Assembly: GCF_007680605.1 (NCBI RefSeq)
Contig: NZ_VEIO01000001.1
Span: forward strand, 3,043,276 to 3,107,275
Reading direction: 5' to 3'
Length of the DNA stretch: 64,000 nucleotides
Origin: Paenibacillus xylanexedens
GTDB lineage: Bacteria; Bacillota; Bacilli; Paenibacillales; Paenibacillaceae
The notes under the pieces were generated by a model. It did not search any database. It saw only the letters and a list, made by a program, of their open reading frames with translations, and had not been told where the DNA came from. This document shows, one piece after another, positions 45,845 through 55,449 of this stretch. Position 1 is the stretch's first letter, and each line of letters opens with the position of its first letter. The position numbers were made by a program, and so were the translations under genes.

Positions 45845-47050
45845 TTATCCCGTTTCCTTTCGTTTCTCCCGATTCCGGAATCGTTCAAACCTCGCGTACA
45901 GGCGAGGGGATTCTTTGGTCAGAATTGGCCCAAGTACCGCTAGAATCAGCACGTATAATACAGCGAAGGACTGAATGGAAGCCATCAGACCTCCGGCCTT
46001 GCCGATGTTAGCCATGATGATCGAGAACTCGCCCCGAGATACCAGTGTAAAGCCGACATTTAACGAAGCCTTATTGGATACTCCAGCCATTTTGCCTGCA
46101 ATCATACCTGCACCGAAATTACTTAGAATGGTCAGAACAACGGCAATGAGTGTCATCCCTACAGCTCCACCGAGGGAGGATGGCTCAATGGTCAGGCCAA
46201 AGCTGAAGAAAAACAGGGCACCAAAAAAGTCTTTGAACGGCATAATCTGCTGCTCAATTCGGCTGACATGTCTGGATTCACCAAGCACAAGACCAATCAT
46301 TAACGCGCCAATCGCCTCAGCTACATGTAAAGTTTCTGAAAATCCTGCTACGAGGAAGAGCAATGTCATAATCGTAAGCAGGAATAACTCCGAGGACTTA
46401 ATGTTCAACGCTTTGTCGATATATTTAATACTCTTCCTGCCTATAATCAGGAACAGTACAATAAACAGCAACGCCGATAGAGATACCAGCAACACACTTC
46501 CCAATGAAGTTGCTCCGCTGAGCACAAGCCCGGTCAGAATGGAAATATGAATGGCAATAAACAAGTCATCAAACATAATCATGCCCATAATAATTTCTGT
46601 CTCCGGATTCGCGGTACGTTTCAAATCCACGAGTACTTTGGCTACAATAGCCGTCGATGAACTGGTCATGATCCCGCATACGACCATCGTTTCCTGAAGT
46701 GGCAGATTCATGAACCAGCCGAGCAACAGGCCTGAGACAAAATTGAGCCCGACATAAAATATGCCACCGGTAAGGATGGCTTTCCCCGATTTTAATAACC
46801 GTGAGACCGAGAATTCCAATCCCAGATAAAACAATAAAAATAAAATGCCCAGCCTGCCCATAAATTCAATAAAAGACGAGCTTTCGATAAATCGTAAATC
46901 CACAATGCCAAACTGTGGTGCATGCGGTCCAACGGCCATACCGACCAGAATGTAAAATGGAATAACCGAAAATCGTAGTCGTGCAGATATTAATCCCGTA
47001 AGTGTAATCAGCGCAATGGCAACCCCCACTTCAAATATGAGCATATCCAT
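45845..47050 (-). CDS. khtU: KhtU-type K+(Na+)/H+ antiporter, CPA2 family
   Basis: A 401-residue integral membrane antiporter with about 12 helices. Family marks are FLLFYLGLEFSVSRLLKSGK, the SSSTAIVAKVLVDL stretch, IMGMIMFDDLFIA with the paired Asp for ion translocation, and LVSRGEFSIIMANIG. It exports K+ against protons under the control of KhtT. It starts 3 bases after the khtT stop. Lacks its own C-terminal RCK domain, as expected for the two-gene type. Confidence 0.93.
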   Translation of the reverse strand: MDMLIFEVGVAIALITLTGLISARLRFSVIPFYILVGMAVGPHAPQFGIVDLRFIESSSFIEFMGRLGILFLLFYLGLEFSVSRLLKSGKAILTGGIFYVGLNFVSGLLLGWFMNLPLQETMVVCGIMTSSSTAIVAKVLVDLKRTANPETEIIMGMIMFDDLFIAIHISILTGLVLSGATSLGSVLLVSLSALLFIVLFLIIGRKSIKYIDKALNIKSSELFLLTIMTLLFLVAGFSETLHVAEAIGALMIGLVLGESRHVSRIEQQIMPFKDFFGALFFFSFGLTIEPSSLGGAVGMTLIAVVLTILSNFGAGMIAGKMAGVSNKASLNVGFTLVSRGEFSIIMANIGKAGGLMASIQSFAVLYVLILAVLGPILTKESPRLYARFERFRNREKRKETG

Positions 47051-47053
47051 ACG

Positions 47054-47560
47054 CTACATCCGCCCATCGGTCAACCATTGTTTGAGCTGCTTAAGCTGGT
47101 CACGTTCACCGGCAACAACAATTGTCGCCCCACTCGTGAACACATACTCTGGCCCAGGGTTGAATTGTTTCTGTTTCTCTTTGTCAACCGTCGCCAGGAT
47201 CGCCACACCGGTAACCTGACGGATGTTCATCTCTCCAATCGTCTTACCGATGCAAGCCGCATGGGGTTCGATGCGCAACCACTCAATCAGCAACCCTTCC
47301 AGCATAACTTCCCGTTCGTTCTGGAACTGAGGTTTATACGTCATGCCACCGACTATAGCTGCTACGGCTCTTGCCTCATCATCGTCAAGGGTCACAAGAG
47401 AGACCATATCTCCGAGATCTTCCGCTTGATCTCCAGATTCCATATGGAACAAATCACGCCGCTCATCATTATGAACCACGATGACAAGATGCTCCCCGCT
47501 GCGAGTATGCAACCAATATTTACGTCCAATGCCTGGGAGATCCGTTTCTTTAAAGTGCAT
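47054..47560 (-). CDS. khtT: KhtT-type antiporter regulatory subunit (RCK_C domain)
   Basis: A 168-residue cytosolic regulator. Its N-terminal part (KETDLPGIGRKYWLHTRSGE, LVIVVHNDERRDLFHM) and C-terminal RCK_C domain (IGKTIGEMNIRQVTGVAILA, GATIVVAGERDQLKQLKQWL) match B. subtilis KhtT, which activates KhtU and is known to bind cyclic di-AMP. GGGAGG precedes the ATG. It overlaps the Gre-like gene by 11 bases and precedes khtU. Confidence 0.93.
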   Translation of the reverse strand: MHFKETDLPGIGRKYWLHTRSGEHLVIVVHNDERRDLFHMESGDQAEDLGDMVSLVTLDDDEARAVAAIVGGMTYKPQFQNEREVMLEGLLIEWLRIEPHAACIGKTIGEMNIRQVTGVAILATVDKEKQKQFNPGPEYVFTSGATIVVAGERDQLKQLKQWLTDGRM

Positions 47561-48065
47561 GATTCGTACCTCCCTGAGTCAAGCCTTCCAGCGGATTTTG
47601 TTTCGCCTCATCAGCCTGCACCAGCTCTGAGCTTTGTTCAAAAGCCCATTGAATGTCCGCTATACGAATCCTCATGGAACCCGAAGGCGTAGAGATGGCT
47701 CGCAGTTCTCCTTTTTCCCCAAGCAGCAGTTGACGTCCCACAGGAGAAAGGAATGAAATCAGCCCTTCGTCCGGGTCTGCTTCCTCTGGCATAACAATCG
47801 TTAACTTATCCGACGTATGAAAATCAGCATATTCAAGTTCAATCTGACTACCAATCAGCACAACGGAACTTAACAGCTCATCCGGTCCAGCAAGTAATTG
47901 CTCTACTCGGTCTGTATAGGCTGTCAATTGTTTGTCGAGCTGTACACGCTCAGGATTGCGCACGTCAAAATAAGCGTCAAGAAAAGTTCTTTTCTCTTCG
48001 CCCAAAATCAACAGCTGACTCACCAGCATTTCTCTGCAATTGTCAAGTGGAGTCCTACGGTTCAT
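47550..48065 (-). CDS. GreA/GreB C-terminal-domain protein in the kht operon
   Basis: A 171-residue protein. Its middle resembles the Gre C-terminal domain (LIGSQIELEYADFHTSDKLT, DPDEGLISFLSPVGRQLLLG), while the N-terminal helix bundle (MLVSQLLILGEEKRTFLDAY) is shorter than the coiled coil of true GreA. It may act on RNA polymerase or be a relative with another job, as in Rnk. In this operon it replaces khtS of B. subtilis as first gene. AGGAGG lies upstream of ATG 48065. Confidence 0.8.
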   Translation of the reverse strand: MNRRTPLDNCREMLVSQLLILGEEKRTFLDAYFDVRNPERVQLDKQLTAYTDRVEQLLAGPDELLSSVVLIGSQIELEYADFHTSDKLTIVMPEEADPDEGLISFLSPVGRQLLLGEKGELRAISTPSGSMRIRIADIQWAFEQSSELVQADEAKQNPLEGLTQGGTNHAL

Positions 48066-48132
48066 AGTAGATCTCACCTCCTATGCACGCCTTGTTCTCC
48101 ACGTTGATTCGCTTGTTGTTACCCATCATCAT
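48055..48132 (-). CDS. leader ORF, 25 residues
   Basis: Short frame with AAGGAGG 8 bases before ATG ATG ATG, reading MMMGNNKRINVENKACIGGE and five more residues. It contains the ribosome site of the Gre-like gene and overlaps its start by 11 bases, so translating it may open or block that site. Leader function is an inference. Confidence 0.4.
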   Translation of the reverse strand: MMMGNNKRINVENKACIGGEIYYEP

Positions 48133-48151
48133 CTTGTTGTCCTCCTTCTTA

Positions 48152-48183
48152 TAATAAAAGGGCCCGAATTACGAGCCCCTCTT
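48152..48183 (-). terminator. hairpin with T run before the Gre-khtTU operon
   Basis: On the minus strand GGGGCTCG pairs with CGGGCCC (one mismatch) and is followed by TTTTATTAT. It lies just 5' of the leader frame, a place suited to attenuation. No gene on this strand lies upstream for it to terminate. Confidence 0.55.
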
Positions 48184-48413
48184 ACCATCTTACCAAAATG
48201 AAATTATTAATCCAATCTATTCCGCTAACTTGGGTTTTAATTCTATACTTTGGGTATATTATCCAACATTTCACGATTTTCTTTACATATGATGATAGAT
48301 CTATAGAACATTTTAATAACCTCATAAAAAACATTTTATGGATTTTTGTCTCGTATTTTCATTTCCTTTCCTGTATATTTAACTACAAACTTTTATGCAA
48401 ATTGTACAAATAG

Positions 48414-49844
<1,431 letters not shown>

Positions 49845-49878
49845 TTCCTTTTTTGCCGCATTCTTCAATGATTCATAC

Positions 49879-49946
49879 CAAAAGAAGCCTTATCTTCTCA
49901 TGCCATGACCGTCTAGCGGCCTTGGAGAGAAGAGGCTTCTTTTTTT
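49879..49946 (+). terminator. intrinsic terminator of gdhA
   Basis: AAAAGAAGCCTTATCTTCTC pairs with GAGAGAAGAGGCTTCTTTT and is followed by a T run. Long stem with a large loop. Confidence 0.85.
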
Positions 49947-49960
49947 ATCGTGCAATATAC

Positions 49961-50422
49961 TCAACTATTGGAGGTCCCGATCCCTTGATAATCTCTAGAC
50001 ATGAACACATCTACTTCATCTTCATCATCCACCGTAAAGCCAAACCGTTCGTATAAACGCCTAGCCGGACTTCCTTGCAACACGTTTAACGTCACACGTC
50101 TGCCCTTGACTGATTCCTGTTCAAACAACATGTTAAGCACCTTTGTGCCCAGTTTCCTGCTCTGATAATCCGGATCAATGTAGAAGTGCTCCAGCAATAA
50201 CTCTCCATTTCCCGGTTTTAATGACACACATCCAATTAATCTACCTTCCAGTTCCAACACTTGTGTATGTTCCGGCTGGAACGTATTTCGGAAACGCTCT
50301 CTCACCCGAATCTCATCATAGCGCCCCAAGCGTGTCAAATCATCATACAGCACCAAGGCTCGTAAATTGGCTAGTTGCTCCCGATCTTCCTGGGTAGCCT
50401 GACGTATCTTGAATTCATCCAT
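49961..50422 (-). CDS. GNAT-family N-acetyltransferase
   Basis: A 153-residue GNAT enzyme. Fold marks are IRQATQEDREQLANLRALVL, GRLIGCVSLKPGNGELLLEH, YIDPDYQSRKLGTKVLNMLF for acetyl-CoA binding, and RRLYERFGFTVDDEDEVDVF. Acceptor unknown. GGAGGTAG lies before the ATG. Monocistronic. Confidence 0.88.
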   Translation of the reverse strand: MDEFKIRQATQEDREQLANLRALVLYDDLTRLGRYDEIRVRERFRNTFQPEHTQVLELEGRLIGCVSLKPGNGELLLEHFYIDPDYQSRKLGTKVLNMLFEQESVKGRRVTLNVLQGSPARRLYERFGFTVDDEDEVDVFMSRDYQGIGTSNS

Positions 50423-50649
50423 CTTCTGCTACCTCCATTCGTGGTCTCCCCCTACTTGCTCTTGCTTTATAAAGTTCATTTCATATTTTAACATAAAGCA
50501 CTTCTTTGCATGTCTTTTGAACCGGTCGTAATAGATGGCATCTATTTCATTGAAGTGCTTTCCTCATAATGGTAAAGTGAAAAAATGATATGGTTTTATC
50601 GGTATCGATGTGATCAATTTGTTCTTACTAGGATAAGGAAGTGTGTATT

Positions 50650-51501
50650 TTGTTTAACCAACCTCTATACCAAAATGAACATCCTCATCTGCAAGCAAAC
50701 TGCGAGCAGTGTTACGGATTATGTTGTGTGGCCTTGCCTTATGGCAAATCCTCCGACTTTGCTTTTGACAAGTCCAGCGGTACACCTTGCCCCAATCTGC
50801 GGGAGGACTACCGATGTGGTATTCACACCCAGCTTCGACAGAAGGGCTTCAAAGGTTGCACCGTGTATGACTGTTTTGGTGCAGGTCAGAAGCTGTCACA
50901 AGTGACGTATGCGGACAGAAGCTGGCATACCCATCCCGAAACGGCCCGTGAAATGTATGATTGCCTGCCTGTACTGCGTCAAATTCATGAGCTGATCAGT
51001 TATATGAGAGAGGTTATGATGCGGCCCGATACGTCTTCGCTACATGCCTCACTGGAGAAAGCCTATCCTGACGTAGCGCGTCTGAGTGATCTGGAACCAG
51101 CTGCAATGCTGCAACTGGATATCACAAGCCATCGCGCAAACGTGAATACCCTGCTCATTCAGGCTAGTGAGATCGTACGTAGCAGTTCTCCAGCAACAAC
51201 GAAAGCAAAAGGAAAGCCCAAAAGCAATAAACGCAATGGCATGGATTTTCTGGGGGCTAATCTGCAAGGAGCAGACCTCCGAGGTGCAAGCTTCCGGGGC
51301 GCGCTTATGATTGCAGCGAACCTGCGCAACGCCGATGTACGAAACGCCGATTGGATTGGTGCAGATTTGCGGGATACAGACCTTGGGGGAGCCGATCTAC
51401 GCGGCGGAATTTTCCTGACACAGTCTCAGCTGAACGCTGCTATGGGAAGTGCGGATACCTTGTTGCCTGACCATTTGAGTAAACCCTCCCATTGGCGCTA
51501 A
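50650..51501 (+). CDS. Cys-cluster and pentapeptide-repeat protein
   Basis: A 283-residue cytosolic protein in two parts. The first 75 residues hold a metal-binding-type Cys set (NCEQCYGLCCVALPYG, PCPNLREDYRCGIH, GCTVYDCFGAG) similar to YkgJ zinc/iron-chelating domains. The last 70 residues are pentapeptide repeats (DFLGANLQGADLRGASFRGA, ANLRNADVRNADWIGADLRD). The middle is helical. Pentapeptide proteins can mimic DNA; the role here is unknown. TTG start at 50650 has AAGGAAG 8 bases upstream. Confidence 0.8.
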   Translation: MFNQPLYQNEHPHLQANCEQCYGLCCVALPYGKSSDFAFDKSSGTPCPNLREDYRCGIHTQLRQKGFKGCTVYDCFGAGQKLSQVTYADRSWHTHPETAREMYDCLPVLRQIHELISYMREVMMRPDTSSLHASLEKAYPDVARLSDLEPAAMLQLDITSHRANVNTLLIQASEIVRSSSPATTKAKGKPKSNKRNGMDFLGANLQGADLRGASFRGALMIAANLRNADVRNADWIGADLRDTDLGGADLRGGIFLTQSQLNAAMGSADTLLPDHLSKPSHWR

Positions 51502-51515
51502 AAAAAGGGCACAAT

Positions 51516-51558
51516 GAACAATAGCTAGCCCTTCCACCGAAGGACTAGCTATTGTTCT
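51516..51558. terminator. long hairpin between the pentapeptide gene and ddh
   Basis: GAACAATAGCTAG CCCTTC pairs with GAAGGACTAGCTATTGTTC around CACC. A T run follows only on the minus strand (GCCCTTTTTT), for ddh. Confidence 0.7.
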
Positions 51559-51584
51559 AAGACTATTTACCGAACTAACTAAGA

Positions 51585-52562
51585 TTACAGCAGATCACGA
51601 CGGAGATCCGCAGCGGATTTTGGAGAAAGGTGACCCAGCGGGATATCAAATACCGTCTTCGCGCCTTTGTGTCCTTCCTTGCTCAAACGCTGTGCCGCAC
51701 GTGCATATGCCACAAGTACACTTGCGGTGAACTCGGGATTGCTGTCGAGCTTCAGACCAAATTCGATAATTTGTTTTTGTCCGTTACCTGTAATTCCACT
51801 GCGAATAACGAAGCCACCATGTGGCATACCTGCATGCTCGGCTTTCAGTTCTTCTTCACTAATGAAGGTAACTGTCGTATCGTAATCCGAGAAATAGTTC
51901 GGCATATTCACAATCGTTTCACGAATCTCATCCTGGTTCGCACCTTCTTCCGCCACCACGTAACACTGACGCAGATGCTTCTCACGTGTGGACAATTCTG
52001 GTGTTTCACCTGAACGAATGCTGTTAATCACTTCTTCTACAGGAACCGTATATTGCACACCCGCTTTTACGCCAGGTACACGACGAATGGCATCGGAGTG
52101 ACCCTGACTAACCCCTTTGCCCCAAAATGTATACTCTTTCCCTTCCGGGAGAATAGATTGTGCCAGCAGACGATTCATCGAGAACAAGCCTGGGTCCCAG
52201 CCTGTTGAGATCACGCTTACATGTCCGCCTTGCTCAGCCGCCGCATTCACAGCTTCAAAGAACTCCGGAATCTTTGCGTGGGTGTCAAAGCTATCTACCG
52301 TGTTAAACAGCTTGGCGATCACAGGTGTCTGTTCCGGCAAATCCGTCGCAGAACCCCCGCACAAGATCATGACATCGATTTTGCCTATGTACTGCTCAGC
52401 CGCAGAGATATGCTCAAAGCGAACTTCTGTACCCTCAGCCACCATTTGCTCCGGATTACGACGCGTAAATACAGCAACCAGCTCTAGATCATCATTCTGG
52501 CTTATTGCTTTTTCGACACCTTTACCCAAGTTACCGTAACCTACGATACCAACTTTAATCAT
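51585..52562 (-). CDS. ddh: meso-diaminopimelate dehydrogenase
   Basis: A 325-residue NADP-dependent enzyme that makes meso-diaminopimelate in one step for lysine and peptidoglycan. The Rossmann start is MIKVGIVGYGNLGKGVEKAI. Other marks are FTRRNPEQM, LCGGSATDLPEQTP, FDTHAKIPEFFEAV, and the substrate loop STGWDPGLFSMNRLLAQSI followed by GKGVSQGHSDAIRRV. Length matches the family. Short monocistronic gene. Confidence 0.95.
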   Translation of the reverse strand: MIKVGIVGYGNLGKGVEKAISQNDDLELVAVFTRRNPEQMVAEGTEVRFEHISAAEQYIGKIDVMILCGGSATDLPEQTPVIAKLFNTVDSFDTHAKIPEFFEAVNAAAEQGGHVSVISTGWDPGLFSMNRLLAQSILPEGKEYTFWGKGVSQGHSDAIRRVPGVKAGVQYTVPVEEVINSIRSGETPELSTREKHLRQCYVVAEEGANQDEIRETIVNMPNYFSDYDTTVTFISEEELKAEHAGMPHGGFVIRSGITGNGQKQIIEFGLKLDSNPEFTASVLVAYARAAQRLSKEGHKGAKTVFDIPLGHLSPKSAADLRRDLL

Positions 52563-52652
52563 GTTAATCCTCTCCCTGTCTGAATCTTTTGTCTATAAGT
52601 CTATCTAAGGATATAACATAACATGTAACTTGTCAGGTTTCCAGATGTAAAT

Positions 52653-52704
52653 CAAAAATACCTTGCAGAGGGACAGCTTTAACGCTGTACCACCACAAGG
52701 TATG
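52653..52704 (-). terminator. intrinsic terminator of the 52.7-kb lipoprotein gene
   Basis: On the minus strand ATACCTTG pairs with CAAGGTAT, with a further inner ACAGCG/GCTGT pair, followed by TTTTTGAT. Confidence 0.8.
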
Positions 52705-52745
52705 GCTAAATAAACAATTTCATGAATAAAGATTCTATTTTGATT

Positions 52746-53321
52746 TTACGACTCAGACCAGGTTAACGTGAGTTCAACGACACCTTCCTGACTTGCCAGT
52801 GCTCCACCGATCATAGACCATTCCTGCTTCGTATCCGGGTCAGTCCCTTGAATAACAATATTTTTTTCATCAATCAGCTGTCCGGAGTCTGTCAGTTTCT
52901 TCTCTGTAAAATAATCCTTGTACAGCTTCGATACCGTCTTCATATCCTGTTCCGTAGTAAAAATCATCATTGCCGACTTCTTCCCTTCATTCTCTCCGGA
53001 TGTCGCTGTCGTAATTTTTGCATCGTCCGGTAACGGGAAATCTTTAGGCAAGTATTCCGGCATGCCTTCCACCGCACTACTTTCACTTTTACTTGCGGAT
53101 GATTCCGAAGTTGCCGGCGTGGATGCAGCTTCTGTATCTGTACCTGTCGCTGCTTCGCTTGTGTTTTCCGTGACAGCTGGCTCAGCGGTTCCAGATGTTG
53201 CCTCACTATTTACCTTCTCAGATTCACCTTTGGGTTCGTCAGCAGTACTGCTGCACGCACTTAATGCCACCATCATAGCCAGCGCTGCGCAGGCCAGTAA
53301 AACTTTTTTCTTCTTCGCCAT
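52746..53321 (-). CDS. lipoprotein of unknown function
   Basis: A 191-residue lipoprotein: lipobox VALSAC, then a long Ser/Thr/Glu/Ala linker (to about 105), then a small domain (MPEYLPKDFPLPDDAKITTA, MMIFTTEQDMKTVSKLYKDY, VELTLTWSES). The domain looks like those of other Bacilli wall-spanning lipoproteins. The start at 53321 is set by GAAGGAG. A 35-residue hydrophobic gene lies upstream on the same strand. Confidence 0.8.
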   Translation of the reverse strand: MAKKKKVLLACAALAMMVALSACSSTADEPKGESEKVNSEATSGTAEPAVTENTSEAATGTDTEAASTPATSESSASKSESSAVEGMPEYLPKDFPLPDDAKITTATSGENEGKKSAMMIFTTEQDMKTVSKLYKDYFTEKKLTDSGQLIDEKNIVIQGTDPDTKQEWSMIGGALASQEGVVELTLTWSES

Positions 53322-53463
53322 CAAAATCACTCCTTCTGGTTGTTTGATGTTGTGATTCTTCGAAAACATACTCGTACATCAGAAGTACGCTTCTGTATGC
53401 AACTTGCACATCCCTCCTTCGTTTAGTCGAACTCCCGTGTCTGCTGAATAACAGGCACAGCGG

Positions 53464-53571
53464 CTACGGTATGTCAATCCAGATGACTGACAACGATAAC
53501 ACCGTCAGGGATAACAGACAGCTTATTGCAAGTATGGATAGGAATCGGGTGATGACTTTGAACTTTTTCAT
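53464..53571 (-). CDS. small hydrophobic protein, 35 residues
   Basis: A short gene with a strong ribosome site (AGGAGGAAGGATGT before ATG). Sequence: MKKFKVITRFLSILAISCLL then SLTVLSLSVIWIDIP, a basic start and one long hydrophobic segment. It could be a membrane peptide or a signal-peptide-like peptide. It lies 142 bases before the lipoprotein gene. Direct repeats lie about 100 bases upstream. Confidence 0.55.
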   Translation of the reverse strand: MKKFKVITRFLSILAISCLLSLTVLSLSVIWIDIP

Positions 53572-53609
53572 ACATCCTTCCTCCTTCTGTATCCATAAAT
53601 CATCAACTT

Positions 53610-53639
53610 ATAATATATGTATGCTTCAATCGTACCCAA
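53610..53639 (-). promoter_or_regulatory. weak promoter of the small hydrophobic gene
   Basis: On the minus strand TTGGGT, 18 bases, TATTAT. The -35 box is poor, which would suit an activator bound at the upstream direct repeats. Confidence 0.35.
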
Positions 53640-53665
53640 GAAATGGCGGGATTGAAACAATCCGG

Positions 53666-53706
53666 AGTCCAGTCCTTTCCCCAACCAAAGTCCAGTTCCT
53701 TTCCCC
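53666..53706. repeat. tandem direct repeat, candidate activator site
   Basis: AGTCCAGTCCTTTCCCC (53666-53682) and AGTCCAGTTCCTTTCCCC (53689-53706) lie 23 bases apart, about two helical turns, just upstream of the weak promoter. This layout is typical of response-regulator sites. Confidence 0.5.
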
Positions 53707-53730
53707 TACCTCTTAGACGCAACATGATGT

Positions 53731-53773
53731 AAAAAAAACCGCCTGCATCCCCTTTTTCGGGATACAACCGGTT
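53731..53773 (-). terminator. intrinsic terminator of exoA
   Basis: On the minus strand AACCGGTTGTATCCC pairs with GGGATGCAGGCGGTT, followed by eight T. Confidence 0.85.
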
Positions 53774-53810
53774 GTCAGGTTCTGCTTACTTACTTGCTAA
53801 GTGTGTGTTC

Positions 53811-54566
53811 TCACAGCTTCAGCATAACGCCTACCGGGCAATGATCACTGCCCATAACATGACAGTCGATATAAGCTTCGGCTATACTTGGTGCAAGCTG
53901 ATCGGATACAATAAAATAATCAATGCGCCATCCTACGTTCCGCTCTCTGACCTTTGGCATATACGACCACCAGCTGTACACATCGGTTTGATCTGGATGC
54001 AAATGACGGAAACTGTCCACATATCCTGATGCAAGCAGGTCGGTCATCTTGGCGCGCTCCTCATCCGTAAATCCGGAGTTACCCATATTCGGTTTCGGAT
54101 TCTTCAAGTCAATCTCTTGGTGAGCCACGTTCAGATCCCCACAGATGATTACGGGTTTCGTCTGCTCCAGTTGCAGGACATAGGACCGGAAGCGCTCTTC
54201 CCACTCCAAACGGTAAGGCAGCCGGGTCAAATCACGTTTGGCATTAGGTGTGTAGACATTAATCAGATAAAAGGCATCGTACTCCAGCGTAATCATTCGG
54301 CCTTCCGGCTCGCTGTCCTCTTCCATACCATAGAACACAGACAATGGCTTGATGCGGCTGAATACAGCCGTACCGGAGTATCCTTTTTTGATCGCATAGT
54401 TCCAGTACTGATAGACGTCTTCGCCCAAATCCATCTCGATCTGTCCAGCCTGTAATTTGGTTTCCTGAAGACAGAAAATATCGGCCTCGCTTTGTTGATA
54501 ATAATCCATAAATCCTTTATTCACACAGGCTCGAAGTCCATTCACATTCCAGGACACCAGCTTCAT
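53811..54566 (-). CDS. exoA: exodeoxyribonuclease III (AP endonuclease)
   Basis: A 251-residue DNA-repair nuclease of the ExoIII/Xth family acting at abasic sites. Metal and catalytic motifs: VSWNVNGLRA, IFCLQETKL, INVYTPNAKRDLTRLPYR, ICGDLNVAHQEIDLKNPKPN, GWRIDYFIVS and GSDHCPVGVML. Length matches. Monocistronic. Confidence 0.95.
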   Translation of the reverse strand: MKLVSWNVNGLRACVNKGFMDYYQQSEADIFCLQETKLQAGQIEMDLGEDVYQYWNYAIKKGYSGTAVFSRIKPLSVFYGMEEDSEPEGRMITLEYDAFYLINVYTPNAKRDLTRLPYRLEWEERFRSYVLQLEQTKPVIICGDLNVAHQEIDLKNPKPNMGNSGFTDEERAKMTDLLASGYVDSFRHLHPDQTDVYSWWSYMPKVRERNVGWRIDYFIVSDQLAPSIAEAYIDCHVMGSDHCPVGVMLKL

Positions 54567-54707
54567 ATTCTCATCTCCTCACATCTCTCCAATATAACAT
54601 GAGCCTAATTCACGGAACAAGACATCACATGTTGGGCATGACGAATGGGATGGGGAGTTGAATCTGTAAATGAATATGGGGATGAACACGGAAATGGAAG
54701 ACAGAAG

Positions 54708-55265
54708 CTAGTTGTCACTCTGCAGCTTCGAGAAAACAGCGAGATCAACGTATCTGCCCTTCTCAAACTCATGCTGCCGCAACAGACCTTCCTGCTGGAA
54801 TCCCAGCTTATGCAGTAGACGAATGGATGCCTCATTCCCCGGGTCCACCTTCGCTTCAATTTTGTTCAGCTGCATCTGGTTGAATCCAAATTCCAGGACA
54901 GCACGAGCAACCTCAGTCATTACACCTTTGCCCCAGCACGATGAGAGCAGATCATAACCGATCTCTGCGCGATGATGTTGCTCTTCATACCCCAGATATC
55001 CGCACGTTCCAATAACTCGATGAGACTGCTTATCTTCAATCATCCAGCGTAGACCCGTTTGTTCCTTGAAAATCTTCTTATACCAGCTCATCTCATCCAG
55101 TGCATCCTGTTCGGATTCAAAGGGATCAAGAGGCATATATTCGACGACGGTTTCATCTGAGTACAGTTCCAGCAGATCCCTACTGTCATTCTCTGTTGCT
55201 ACACGTAGCACAAATCTCTCGGTATCCAATTGCGGAAACGTGTCAAATGTAAATAATGTATTCAT
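54708..55265 (-). CDS. GNAT-family N-acetyltransferase (RimJ/RimL type)
   Basis: A 185-residue RimJ/RimL-type acetyltransferase that probably acts on protein N-termini or small amines. Marks: LDTERFVLRVATENDSRDLL, RVIGTCGYLGYEEQHHRAEI, YDLLSSCWGKGVMTEVARAV, NKIEAKVDPGNEASIRLLHK. The start at 55265 is set by AAAGGAG 7 bases upstream. No neighbour in an operon. Confidence 0.9.
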   Translation of the reverse strand: MNTLFTFDTFPQLDTERFVLRVATENDSRDLLELYSDETVVEYMPLDPFESEQDALDEMSWYKKIFKEQTGLRWMIEDKQSHRVIGTCGYLGYEEQHHRAEIGYDLLSSCWGKGVMTEVARAVLEFGFNQMQLNKIEAKVDPGNEASIRLLHKLGFQQEGLLRQHEFEKGRYVDLAVFSKLQSDN

Positions 55266-55391
55266 ACGTATTCTCCTTTCATGCGGAATCTCTACCATTT
55301 ATGTATGTTATAGTCCCTGTATTATTTTACTACGTCAACTAGACGTAACCAAGTCATATAATAGAATGATCACCATGAGTTAAGAGGAGTG

Positions 55392-55424
55392 AAAAAGACC
55401 ATCCCCTAACTAATCGGGAATGGC
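55392..55424 (-). terminator. intrinsic terminator of the dehydrogenase gene
   Basis: On the minus strand GCCATTCCC pairs with GGGGATGGT, followed by TTTTTC. Confidence 0.75.
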
Positions 55425-55449
55425 CGCGAGTGATTTATAACTTGAGTTG

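Noticed and set aside
48198..48413. 71-residue hydrophobic open frame before gdhA
   Set aside because: No ribosome site, AT-driven composition, and it overlaps the likely promoter region of two divergent operons.
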